A DNA stretch of 64,000 nucleotides, taken from Sipunculus nudus. Lineage: Eukaryota; Annelida; Sipuncula; Golfingiida; Sipunculidae. The DNA is taken from NCBI GenBank assembly GCA_026874595.1, contig CM049311.1, positions 57,870,453 to 57,934,452 on the forward strand, in the 5' to 3' direction. This document shows positions 25,101 through 39,000 of this stretch, one piece after another (within the stretch, counting starts at the first letter, position 1; each line of letters opens with the position of its first letter). Below the pieces are notes generated by a model. That model was not told the DNA's origin. It searched no databases and saw only the letters and a list, made by a program, of their open reading frames with translations. Both the position numbers and the translations under genes were made by a program.

Positions 25101-27017
25101 ATCTTAGTGGTTCTTCAATGTATTAGGTTGACATTGTGCATGTTCATAGACCATCAACACCTACATCTCATAAACAAGACTCGTAGTGCCATCTGCAGTC
25201 GTTTTCGTGTGGTGTCCATTGGTATATTTGCTTTTGATGAAAATTGCTCATATCTCAGGATTGGTTCAAGAAATTGGTCTGAAATTTGGCATGTCCATCC
25301 ATCTTTGAAAGTTTTCTCATAAACCAGACAGGTGGCGCCACCTATCTTCCCAGTTTTGAAGAATAAATTGATGCCCTTTCCTCAGGAGTGGTTTGAGGTA
25401 GTGGTCTGAAATGATATTTTTCTTAAATTTGGCATGTCAATTCGTCTTGGAGAGTTTTCTCATAAACCAGGCAGGTGGCGCCAGGTGTTTTTGTTGTTTA
25501 AATTAATGCCCTTTTCTCAGAGTTTTAGTGAACATACCACTCAATCCATCATCCCTCACTTCAACTGTACCACTCTGACTTCGGCAGATACACGTCGCTT
25601 GTCCACTGTTTTCTAGTTAAAAATGTGATACAAAAACTCCCGTATCTGAATAACTAATGCACTGATAGCCATGATACTTTGCTAGATATTGATCTTGGAG
25701 TTTTTCACCAGTTCCTGTACTCTGGTCTTGCCAACTGAATTTTTTCCATTTTTTAGGCATTTTTTTTTCTCTATTTATGAGACCTTCAAATGAAGTGGTC
25801 ATCTGTTAACACGGCACAAACCATAACTGCTGAATGTAGAATCTTCTTACTTGACATCAGGGGGACTAATAAAAAATCTCCTTGAAAACCTGTAATTAGG
25901 TCTCTGTTATTCTCCAAGCTACAGGGCTCTTTAAGTACCCCAATGAATAATTTAAAATTTAATATTAAAGCTCCAGTATCTGAATAACTAATTCCTTAAT
26001 AGCCATGATTCTTTGGATATATATTGATCATGGAGTGTTTCATCAGTTCCTGCAGACTGGTGGCACTACCTGTATTTTTTCAAATTTTTATGCATTTGTT
26101 TTTCTATTTATAAAACCTTCAAATGAAGTGATCACCTGTCCAAAAGCCCACTGAAAACCAATTTTAAGGACTCATCACAAAATTCATGATTTTTTGGCAC
26201 TCTGGCAGTCATTTTGCTCATTGTTCAACATTCCTTGAATTCAGCTGAGTGTCATTGCCCATGGGCCACTAGTTTTTCACATAATTCTGCTGCAATTTAG
26301 ATAAAGTTATTAGGCCAAATCAAAACCTGTGTGACACTAGCACTCCTTTTTCAAATTTAAATAATATAAATGACATTAATCCTCTTCCCTCACCAAAGAT
26401 TTTATCCTAATCTTTACATAACTCTAGTTAAATACCATTGTCCTCATAAATCGGCTTATATTACCACACAAAACCAACATTTGTCAACGCCTTGTTCCAA
26501 ATCATATTTTATGATCATAAATGACAGCTGAGCGCCGTGACCCATGGGTCCCTTGTTTCTTTTCAAGTGAAAAGTATATTATTTAAGATTTACTTGTCCT
26601 TATTCATACTGATATCAGGAAGTGTAATAGTTAATATTCTCCCATTGTACACTACTTTTGCCACATTTACCTCTGTTCTTGCCAAGACGCTTCCTGCCAT
26701 ATTTTACTCTGCACTTCCTCTACCGCATCATCTGTCATTACAGATCTTGAGTAGTGGATTGCTTGGCTCTGGTGTTACCAAGGCAATTCATCCAGATGCT
26801 AAAGTGAATTTCACCCTTATCTGGCCAACACTGGTAATGTATTTTTGGTTCATATTCACATTATTATTCATTGAAGGTTAAGAGTATGCAATCCCATGCA
26901 CATGATTTTAAAAAACATTATGGTAAGTGTAGTCAATGAATATCATTGAAAAGAAAGTGATGGAAAAGCTAATTGACTGAAATATTACTTTTAGGAGAGC
27001 AACAACATTTTAGGATG

Positions 27018-27077
<60 letters not shown>

Positions 27078-30000
27078 ATATGTGTATAAACATATATATA
27101 TATACATACATACATAAGCAAAATCTGAATAAAATGAAAACAAACACTTCTTTATGACAATTAGAGAGACATAGTATCATAACATTTTGCCATTACAGCT
27201 TTGACCTTTAGTTCTTAATGTTTTAAGCTGGTGATGGTCCTTTGTCTGTCGTCCTCATCCGGCTGGCAGGTTCACCATTAACAGGCCACATTTTGAAACC
27301 ATCAGACCAATAAATACATTTTTCAACATACTGTTAGATGTCCCTAAGTTCTCCTAACAAACCCCAGACTGGGTCACTATGGCTACTTTCCTTTGAGAAA
27401 TAAAGGAAAAACCTCAATTTCCCGTTAAAAAGCTATTGTTACACTTCAAGACTGCCTAATTGTATCCGCCAAAACAGAGTTTTGCGGATACTATGTTTTC
27501 AGCTGCACGCCGCCGCCGCCGCCGCGGCGTAGGTTTCCGGAGAACTCCTCCGTAATCGCTGGGCGGAATTTTACGAAACCCGGGATTATGTTCGGGTCAC
27601 ATGTGAACTGCTGCGCCCCGATTTTGTTTTGACCTCTGACCTTTCCTCTGCGCTCTGCGTCCGTTTGTGCGTCTGTTTCCACACATAAACCCACATATCT
27701 CAGGAACCGTTTGACGGATCAGGAAAATTTTTTTGCACAAATGTAGCCCTTGGAGAGCTTTATAACATACACAAAAAATGGTGGCGCCACCTGCAACCAT
27801 GTTTGCACAGTGTCCATCTGTTCGTCTGCCTTGGGTTAAAATCACTCATATCTCTGCAGTGACTTGACTAATTCACCTGAAATTTGGCATGCATATACAT
27901 CCTGGATAGCTTTTCTGATTTTGTGACAGGTGGCGCCACCTACATTCACGTTTACGCTGCAGACATCCAAGCTCATATCTCGGGAACCGTTTGACCGATC
28001 AGGAAAATTTTTTTGCACAAATGTAGCCCTTGGAGAGCTTTATAACATACACAAAAAATGGTGGCGCCACCTGCAACCATGTTTGCACAGTGTCCATCTG
28101 TTCGTCTGCCTTGGGTTAAAATCACTCATATCTCTGCAGTGACTTGACTAATTCACCTGAAATTTGGCATGCATATACATCCTGGATAGCTTTTCTGATT
28201 TTGTGACAGGTGGCGCCACCTACATTCACGTTTACGCTGCAGACATCCAAGCTCATATCTCCGGAACCGTTTGACCGATCAGGAAAATTCTTTTGCACAA
28301 ATGTAGCCCTTGGAGAGCTTTATAACATACGCAAAACTGGTGGCGCCACCTACAGCCATTTTTGCACAGCTCCTGTCTGTTTGTCTGCCATGGGATAAAA
28401 TCACTCATATCTCTGCAGTGGTTTGACATATCTGGCTAAAATTTTGCAGGTTTATACATCCCCGACAGCTCTCTTGATTTTATGACAGGTGGAGCCACCT
28501 GCATTCTAGTTTATGCAGCAGACATCCAAGCTCATATCTTGGGAACCGTTTGACCGATTGCGCCAAAGTTTTGTATGTTTATAGTTCTCACATAGCTCTT
28601 TATCATACGCAAAACTGGTGCCCTGCAACCATTTTTGCTCAGCGTCCATCTGATTGTCTGCCACGGGCTAAAATCACTCATATACATGTAGTGGTTTGAC
28701 TTATTTGCCTTAAATTTTGCATATGTATACAACTGGGACGGCTTTCTGGATTTTGTGGTGGGGGGGCAACCTTCATACACAATTTGGCTGCAGACATCCA
28801 TGCTAATATGCAACACTTCACTCTATTTCCCCTTGCCACTTAATCCATGCCTCACTTCACCCGTTCCACTCTGATTTAGGCGGATACACGTAGTCGCTTG
28901 TCGACTACCCGTATTCTAGTTCCTCCTTCATTTTGACCTTTTAGTCAGAAGAGTAGGAAAGACATTTACTCACTTAACATGCTAACTGTAGATTCTAGAA
29001 ATTTTTCTCCATGATATATCTGTATTTAATTTATATTAAGTATACATCATAAATAAGACCAGGATTTTGTTAAGTTTTTAGCATAAATGTATCAGTGCTA
29101 ATTAATTTCCTTATTCTATAATTCACAGGATTTCATACATGCCCAGTATTTTTACATGCTTGTAGTCATAACAGTCAAATAGTTGACTTTCTGATACTCC
29201 TGCCTCATTCAATTATTCTCAAGATCAGTTTCAGCTGAGTGCTGTTTTAGGCATACAATGAATTGGGTACATGATTTGTTACTGATATATTTAAGTATTT
29301 TCCCTTCTACACATAGATATCCAAATCACCATGTCAGAATTAAAAATTTAAATAAATATGACCTGGTCAGTTCCTAAGCACATGTATCGACACAGTTGAG
29401 CTTCATGACATTCATTTACAAATGTCATATTTGCTTCAGCAAAATTATAATCACTGGCAGCCATGAGATGGTGGTGCTGAATATCTTACTGATTCTTGTT
29501 TCCTTCCTTTTACATTTTTTATCAACTGACTCTCGTTCAAATTGTAACAGTGCTTGTCTGGTGACTGTTATGACATGTAGTTTAATTATATTGTCTAAAA
29601 GTCCCTAGCTCAATTCTATGTGATTTATGGCAGGTATTATTGTTAATGTGGAGAGTTAGTGTAACCATGTATATGAACCAAAGGGCCATGGTTACTGTGA
29701 ATCCAAATTGACCCTATCAGACTCCCAATAACAAGTTAACAATGATTGACAAATAACAATAATACTAAATAACCATAAAACAATGTAAGATTCAATGTGT
29801 AAGGTCATACCTGTTAAACTGACAAAATTAATTTGAAATATGTGGGTATTTCATCAATCATAATGTTCAGTTCTTATGACCATTTATTATAAACATTAAA
29901 TAATTCAGAACAGAGATATTTTAGTCTTTCTTACAGACCAGATATACGCAAAGCTCAATATTTATGCATGAAAAACTTATATGATTGGTATATGTTTGTT

Positions 30001-33000
30001 TGCCAGCATAATTAAATTAATTTATGGATGACTCGAATAGTTACTAGCCACCTTTTTACTTCTGTAAATGATGATAAATGTCTTACCTTTTAGTGAATAC
30101 CAAGAATGGAAGGCATTTTTATTTTTACATGTATAATCATTTGACCATAAATTTTTGGTAATTCAAATGTAAACTTATGAACAGACCACCTTAAATATTA
30201 TTTCCTTTCATTAGGGGGGGGGGGGGGGGGGTGGCTGTTTGGAGAATTTATTATATTGATTATTGGTCAGTGTCAGAAGTCATTTTGCAATAAAATAAAG
30301 GCTGAGAGAAATATTAAAATCAATTATAAGCATTGGATTGTCTGTGAGCATTCTTTGAAGATTATATATATATTTTAATATTACTAGCTTCAGATTTATC
30401 AGCAGTTTTTTTGGTTACTATTTGTATTGCCAAATCTATCAATAATCATGTCTGTTGCTTTTCAATATCTGGATGTTTCATGGCAGCTCTATCCTTTACA
30501 CTACAGTTAACTGTTGTGTTTATGTTTATGCTATTTCACATCGATCCCTGTTGAGCAATTTGTATGGGTAACAGATAACAAGTTAAGTGTTGTTCTTGAT
30601 TTTAGTACCCATACGACAGAGCTGGCCAGTGTGAAGTTCGGCTCACCTCCAGGGACCACTACCAAGTACATTACATGCTCACCTTCAACACAGCCTTGGA
30701 CTCAATCTCCTGGATCCCAAGCTTCTTTCAGGGTATGGACCAACTGTGTTAATCTGATCAGTACAGTTAGCTCAAATGTGGTTTCTGTATTATTTATTTA
30801 GATGTGTTTAAAGTGATATAATTAAACCCTGAACATATCTGCTATACAATATTTGTGTAAACATCATGCCTAAGGGTGTTTACTGAGCTTGACAATTTCA
30901 CTGTACAGTATTTAATTGGATTTTTAGCTAAGCTGACTATAAGTTATCTGAGCTATAGTCGTGGTCCATTGTCCGTCTGTCCGTCTGTCTGTCCGTCCGT
31001 CTGTCCGTCCGCAGATGTGGCACGTTTTGAAACCGTAAGACCTAGGAATCCAAAATTCAGCATAATGTTAGATGTCCCCAAGATCTCCTACCAAGCCGAA
31101 AACTGGGTCTTTGCGACTTCATTCCTTTGAGAAATTAAGGAAAAACCTCAATTTTTTATTTAAAACCTATTTTCACACTTCAAAACTGCCTAATATCAAA
31201 ACCACTGATCTGTTTTTCCTCATATTTACCATAAATATTCCTCTATATAGTTCCTATGTACATGCCAGAAATTATGTCTGTATTATATAATTTAAAAAAA
31301 GTTATGGGCCCAAACATAATGCATTTTGTAAAAAATCAGGAAAGATATTTAATCACTTAACACAAAACATGTTAAAGCTATGGACTCTTTTTCCAGTAAT
31401 ATAACTTAAATTAATTAAAATTAAATTGTATACCCAAAATTAGATCAAAATCTTTAAAATTTTTTAAAATATTAACAAAAATAAAAAATTGGTACCTTAA
31501 ATTTTGCCCAACTTTGACCATGGCACGTTTTTTTCCTGTAAGTACTGTGGATTTAATTTTCACAGCATGTTTATGTTAGTATTTTGTCTGTTAACACCAA
31601 AAATTTGAAACCAGTTGATCAAAAACTGTAGATTTTATTCAAGTTTTCAAGCACCATGTAACATATTGTTTACATCAAGCTAGTGTTATGCAGTTTGCAA
31701 GAGCTCAGCTCCCCAGCTTCAGCTCTCAGTTCCTAAAATTTGGCATACAATTAGATGTCTCCAAAATCCCCTACCATGCCAAAAATTTGGTCACTATGAC
31801 TTAATATCTTCCAGATATTAATGAAAAACTTCATTTTTCCATTAAAAACCCATTGTTACACTTCAAGACATACTTAACATATAAACCACTGGTCTGACTT
31901 TAATCATATATAATATATATATTTTTCTATACATTCTCTATGGACATGTCAGAAATGATGTCAGTATTGCGTAATTGTTTTAAGTTATGGGCCCAAACAT
32001 AATGCACTTTGTAAAAAATCAAGATATATATTTACTCCCTTAACAAGGGGATTGCTGAAGCTAGAGATTTTTTGTCAGGGATGTAACATTATTTAATCAA
32101 GATTCAATTGAATACCAAAAATTAGTTCTGAATTTTTCAAATTTTATAAGTTATTAGTATAAATATAAAATTAGTACCTTAAAATTTGCCCAACTTTGAC
32201 CATGGCACGTTTGTTTCCTGTGAGCACTGTTGATATAATTTTCATATCATGCACACATAAGGATTTCAGCTTTTTAGTTAAGAAAGCTGAAAGAAATTGG
32301 CCAAAAATTGTAGCTTTTATTAATGTTTTTATGAGACCATGTCAGACCTTGGCTCTCTCAAGCGCCTCCTGAGTCACCTGTATGTTGACCTTGTTGAACT
32401 TTCAGCAAATTATGCATGCTTGAGGCGAGGCATTCACTGGGGCAGCCAGGCAGCTTAAGGCCAGCCACAGTAGATCCAAGTGTCCAACCCAACTCATCTA
32501 GTAGTTTTAACCAACAACATAACAATAAACAATAAATTAATAAATTTTTATTAGATTTTAATTACAAATTAAAGAAAAATAGAAAAGGAATTTGTTAGTT
32601 TATAATAACAGGAAATTAACTTGCAGTTACTGATAATATAAGAATCTTGTATCAATGGATAGAATGTCACATATTCCAAGTAACACCATGCAGTATTTTT
32701 CAGTCAAGTTTTAATGATAAAAAAGTAAATCATATTATTCATTACTACTCATTAGGGATCATATGAAGGAAATTAATGATCGACAAAGATGCAGTTGAAA
32801 ATATTAATCTAGATTCTTACTGTGTCTAGTGTGTACACTGATGTGAAATTAGTCCAAAATGAATATATTACATTTATTTTTTTTTAATATAAACAAAAGC
32901 CATAAAACCAGGTACTTACGATCATTATTTAAATGTGTGAATTTTGTATATTCTGGATTCTCAACATCATTGTTTGATGAAAACTATATAAATACCAGAC

Positions 33001-36000
33001 ATGGTGTGAATACTTTGCAATTGTATTTGAATACGAATATGAATATGTACTCCATTATAAAATTTCTTGCATAAAGAATGGGAATTCAGGTAAAAATGAA
33101 AGTATATGAATACCAGTGCAAATACTTTCAAAATGTATTCATGAATGCATTCATGAATATATTCTTTGATATTATTTTAATAATCTTTTCAGTTATATTT
33201 CATTTTAAAAAATCATACAATTCTCTTATTATTTTAAAAAAAAATTATATTTGGGACATTATTTGTAATTTTTTTTAATAAATAGTTAAACTCTTATATT
33301 ATATGTTCTGCTTATAAATTATATGGCCAAGTCAAAATCTGTTTGACAATAGTACTCCATTTGTTAATAAAATAAATGAAATCAATCCTCTTCCCTGTCT
33401 CCAAAGGTACTATCAAAATCATACATAAGCTAAACAACAACAACTCATAATACAACTTATATTTATTACTACACAAAACCAGCATGTGCCTCATTTCTAA
33501 ATCATATTTTTTATCATATATAACAGCTGAGCATCGTGACCCATAGGTCCCTTGTTTCATTATCATTCTCTGTGACACTGGCAAATGAATGAAATGTTGT
33601 AACAATGCTGATTTCTTTGGGGCTCTGATTTTCCTGTTTAAATTTGGGGGAAAAAAAATTTTCAAATTATTAGATTCTGTTCTTTTTCTTTTATAATATA
33701 AATAAAGCCATTGAAGTCTGCTTCTTTATGCATGTTATGTTACATGTTACTTTCTATATTCTGCATGGAAGGGTGGTTTCAAGCAAGTTGAGTTATTCTT
33801 TAAAGTAAAATTGTGTTTGTATTTTGAATAAACATCAAAAAAGTTTATCACTTATGGAAAATCATTTGGTACACATAAATCTCCAGTTTATTTCAAATAA
33901 GTCTGATTTTCCTTCAGAATAGACAGACATATAGATTACTGTGAAATTCTTCATGAAAGGTTTCATATGGTGCATGATACATTGGTAATGCACATCTTTT
34001 AAAACACTATGTTTTTAGTCCACAATAGTAAGGAGACATAATTTGGCCATACGGTGAGACCTTTAAAATGTCAACACTTTTGGATACTTAGTACTGTTCC
34101 CAAAATCACAGTTGATACATTGCTGTATGGCCATAGTGCAACAGGTCATGCACATCATTGGGGCGTCATGATCTATTGGTCACACTAAGTTAGGACGCTG
34201 TATTGCTTTGCATATGTAAAATTCAGGGAAGATTCATGACCAGTTTTTTTTTTTTTTTCATTACTTTGAAAAATATATAACCTTTTATGTGCTCAAGTGT
34301 AGGCCATCTTATTATAATTTATTGTGGTGTCCACCAGGTACACCAGCTGTAGTTGTGACAATTCTTTTGTCACTTAGTTAACCCTGTTGATGATGACTGA
34401 GCCAAGCTGAAACTCTGTCTCCATTCTTCTGTTGACAAAAGCAGCCACTGATTTAAGACTGTTCTATATCACTGCATATAAGTCTGCCAAAAAGCATCTG
34501 GTGGTGGTCACCACAGGTTGAAATATACCACATGAAGGGTTCCCACCTAGCATATCATTAAAAATTAAAAAAAAGCAGTTAAACAGATATGTGTATTTTT
34601 TTCCAAAGCACATACATTGGACTTTAAACACTAATTCAAGTTAATAGGTAAATGTATTTCAATATATCAAAGTGCTGGTGCAAGCATGCAGGGAAGTGAA
34701 AAAGGATAATTTAATTCAATATGGGTCAGATAGATGGCAGCACCTGACATTGCCAACTTGGTAATCAGCTGACATTCAATATGAATAAATATCTGTGATT
34801 TTATTGTTGTATTAAGATATCAGAGGTAATTAGTCTGTTCCAATAGTACTCTGCCAGGAATGAAATTCTCTAAACATCAGTTAATGTTCTCTGGATGACT
34901 TTCTTGGGATATCTCTCTGACAATGATCGTTCAATCATACCTTTTCTCATTTTACAGAAGTTTCTGCCTTTTTGATCATGTGTAATAAATTATAATAAAT
35001 GATGTAAGATCTTCATGAATTTGTACAATTAAGTGCTGTATAGATTGAGATAAAAAAGCCAAAACAACAAAACCTGTAATTGTTGATATGATAATCTGCA
35101 AACATATTTTGAACAACCACCAATCTGAACAGTTGACTCAAAAACTGCTTGTGACAAAGTTGTGATTAGTCATTTGTCACACAGTTGTAAGTTTATAGGT
35201 ATGGTTTACAATTCTAATTTTATCCTTCATATGGCAGTGTCAGTGACAGGGGTTGAAGCATAATTGTTTACAAGAGTTTCTCAACCAGGTTTGTTTTAAT
35301 GTTACCTGATATTTTGTCCTTAAAAAAATCAATGATTAACTGATGATTTAATTTTCATTCAATGGCTATCACTGACGTCTCTGATATAAAACAGGTGGTT
35401 AAATGTTCCCAATTTGGGTTTTATAGACCACTCTGATATGAATATATTGACAGCCTTGGTGACAGGGGTCAGCAACTGTGGCTCCCCAGATGAAGACCGT
35501 CTCCATCACTGTCACCCTGTCAACTGTGTCCTCAAGTATCATGGAAAACGAAACCACTTTAACAAGACCATAAGACGGTGCCAGCCAGTGCCTGAATGTA
35601 TGCCAGATGCTGGCAGCCAAATGCCAAACAAGGTACTCAGCACAGGGAGTGTAGTTTTTAAACAATGTAAATCAATAATATGGATTAAAAGGGACAGGGA
35701 CTATTCTGTAGAGAGCACTATAAAATATCCAGCTTTTGTTCTGGTGTAAGGAATTAACATTTAATTTATAAAAGGAAAATCACACTAGTGGATTACACCA
35801 TTTGTTAAAACATACAAGAATCATTTAATATGTAAATGCAATTTCAATATATGTGTTTGTTTGTAATTGTAATTTACATTTTTTATGAACCTGTTTGCTT
35901 ATGCCATGGTGTGGTGTCGTCTGTCATCCATACGTTAACCCATACTGTCTATAAAATGGCAGGAGCTAGCATCATCAAATTTTATGCAATAAATCACTCA

Positions 36001-39000
36001 TCTAAAAAACTCTGTTGGATTTTGGTTAATTTTTTTGCTATCTTCAATGACTTGGATTTTATAATGAACAAGCTATAATTTAAAATCTTCTTCTTCCAAA
36101 CCATCCAGCCAAATTGTTCAATACTCACAGAAGTAATCCCTGAATCAATCTCTCTCAAGGTTGTTCAGATGGTTCCAGTTCAGTGATTTTTGGCTGAGTT
36201 TCAGGAAGCTGAACTTAGTCATTTCTTAAAAGAGCATATTAAAATTACAATTTAGGAATGGCTGGAGCTGATCATCTTATTATTCAAATGTTGGTCACTT
36301 GAGTCATATTTGAAATTGAGGTATTGGTGGCGCCACCTTTTTGTATTGGGGTCATCCATCATCACTTATCAGTACATTAACCCATTATTTCTCAGGAATA
36401 GCATCCCCAAATTTTATGTAAAAATCTGTCACATATCAACTTATATTTTATGCGGGGAAATGTTTGATAACCTTTGAAAATCTTCTCCAAAATCATTTAG
36501 CAAAATTGTTTAATATTTCACAGAAATGATGCCAGAGACAAGCTGTCTCAAGTTTGTTCAAATGGTTTGGGTTTGATGGATTTTGGCTGAGTTACTTGGT
36601 CACTTGGGCAAGAAAGCATACCAACATAACAATCTCAGAAACAACAGGGGCTAGCATCTCCAAGTTTTGCTCAAAGATTGGTCACATGATTCATATTTGA
36701 AATTGCAGTTATGTGGTGCCACCTACATTGACCTATTATTTTTACACGTAAGAAAACTTGTAATTTTAGCCTCTTTCAGCTTAAAAATGTTTCATGATGA
36801 AATTGTCAAGCTGAATGGTTTAATTTTTCACAAAATTTATCCTAGGGTGGGGTTCTTTCAATTGTATAAGAATAGATTGGGTTCATTGATTTTTGGCAGA
36901 GTCAAAGAAAGCTGAAGTTGGTCTTGTGGCCATTAGTAAGGCTATTTCAAACTGAGGGATGCAACAGTCTTCTTCTGCAAAACTTTTGTTTCAATTTCTG
37001 TAACATTGCAAAAAAAATGATTCCTAGGAGGCCTTTGTTCAAGTTTACTTAAACAGCTTTTGGTAGAATTATTAGACATATAACATAGAAAGGAATGTGG
37101 GTTGTTTGGTAAACAAAGCTTAACATTTTGAAAAAAAAAATCTAATGAATATGTCGGCTTGAAAAAAAAGCATTTTAGCCAAAAACTTTCAGTATGTGTT
37201 TTACAGATTTACCAAGAGGCTAAGATTGTGTCTGTATCTATAAATAGCTTGGCAGACTGCCAAAAATTTCAGATTTGGCAACAGGCCAAAGGTCAGTCAG
37301 GATCTATTTGTAGCTTTCGCAGACTGCCAACTGTATCAGACTAGGCAGCAGGTCAAGAGTTCACTCAATTCAGTTGCTGCAGCTGGCAATTTGTTCCAGT
37401 TCATATTGGGTAACTGCCTTCCTCACCTAAGCTTGGTCAACTAAGTGCACCTGATTCAAGAGAAGTTTGATGTATTGGCCTGACATTTTGACTTGTCCAT
37501 GCATCTTTGATAACTTTCTCATACACAAGACTGGTGGTGCCACCTGTATATTTCAATTTTTTATAAATTTTTTCTCTATTTTTTAGACCTTTAAAAATGT
37601 GAACATCTGTTAACAGGGCACAAATCGTAAAGACTGGACCTAGAATCTTAATTCTTGACACACTGAGAGGCCTATGAAAAGTCTCCATGGAAACCAGAAA
37701 TTAGGTCTATGTTACCCATATCCTTTGAGCTATGGGACCCCATAGTACCCCCCACCCCCAGAATAGTAAAAAATTTCATACAATAACTTCAATATCTCAT
37801 TAACTACATCACTGATGGTCATTATTTTTTGCATACATATTGATCATGAGAAGTTTCATCAGTGTCTGCAGACTGGTGGCTCCACCTGTATTTTTCGATT
37901 TTTTTACGAATTTTCTCTATTTTTGAGACCTGTAAAAATGTGAACATCTGTTAACAGGGCCAAAATTGTAAAGACTGGACCTAGAATCTTCATTCCTCAG
38001 ATAGTGAGAGACCATTGAAAAATCTCCATGGAAACCTGAAATAAGGTCTCTGTTACCCATATCCTTTGAGCTTGGGGCTCCCAATTACCCCCCAGAATAA
38101 TGGAAAATTTGATATAAACAAACTGCAACATCTCAATAACTACAACACTGATGGTCATGATTTTTGGTATACATATTGATCAAGAGGTGTTCCATCAGTT
38201 CCTGCAGACTGGTGGTGCCACCTGTATTTTTTCAAATTTTAACAATTTTTATGCCCCCGCCACAAAGTGGCCGGGGCATATAGTTTTACCCATGTCTGTC
38301 CTTCCGTCATGACGTCATTCTGAAATCAAACAGTTGTACGGACTTTTTTTTGCAATGCCTGCAGATATTGGCCTGATTTTTTGTGTGTGGGCAGATAATG
38401 ACCAGTTACAGATCGAGTTTGTGTTTCGTCCCGGTTGACCTACTTTTGACTGTTTTACGGCTCCTAAACTTAGAAAAATTCATGAAAAATAGAAATTTTC
38501 ATGACAAATTAATACACATGTACAGCCGTTTTTAGCCCTCAGCTCATAGGCTGATGGGCTATTGTCGTCACCCAAGCTGTCCGTCTGTCCGTCCGTCCAT
38601 CTGTCTGTCTGGTGTCTGTCCGTCCGTCTGTTCCGCGTCTGTTAACTTTTACCTTGTGAGCAGGATATCTCTAAAAGGATTCACCGTTGGAATTTTATTT
38701 CATCAGTGAAGATGTATATCGATAAAATCTCGGTCAACTTCGAAGATTGGTGACCTTGACCCATTTTTCTACATTTTAGAGCTGATTATAGAAAAACACT
38801 CAGAAGTTTATATCTTAGGAACCATTGTGTGGATTTTCACAAAACTTACTATGATCATTGGGACTGATGGGCTGTATGTGCTGCACAATTTTGGTGGCGC
38901 CACCTGCAATTTCTGATTTTTTAATGAAATTTTATCGGATTTTTTCAATTTTGGCCTTTTGTGCAGGATATCTCCAAAGGTATTCAACACAGGAACTTCA

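Larger units (their letters stand above)
22931..26555 (+). mobile_element. Family A repeat, 5'-truncated, in intron 2, with nested elements
   Basis: Starts inside the element at GGAAAAACCTCAATTTTTTA and runs through the same subunits as 13302-17353. It ends with CAGCTGAGCGCCGTGACCCA then TGGGTCCCTTG before TTT. A family B copy (to 25616) and an A-subfamily piece ending CTAG at 26272 lie inside it. Confidence 0.65.
27214..29250 (+). mobile_element. Family A copy interrupted by a family B element, in intron 3
   Basis: 27214-27459 follows the family A 5' half (TTAGATGTCC, CTTTGAGAAA, GGAAAAACCTCAATTT, ACACTTCAAGACTGCCTAA). A family B element then intervenes. Family A-like sequence returns near 28945 (GGAAAGACATTTACTCACTT). 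A weak 3' TTTCAGCTGAGTG lies at 29230. About 145 bp of the element seems missing at the B insertion point. Confidence 0.5.

Noticed and set aside
27718-28350. Regularly spaced repeats suggesting a CRISPR array
   Set aside because: The unit is a contiguous 280-bp tandem repeat without unique spacers, in a eukaryotic genome.
27491-28816. Repeated small proteins beginning MAPPTFTFTL or with MVAGGAT
   Set aside because: They are translations of the 280-bp non-coding array, appear in both orientations, and break in every diverged copy.
35399-35665. Minus-strand frame opposite exon 5
   Set aside because: Shadow of the Cys-rich plus-strand exon, which has matching splice phases on both sides.
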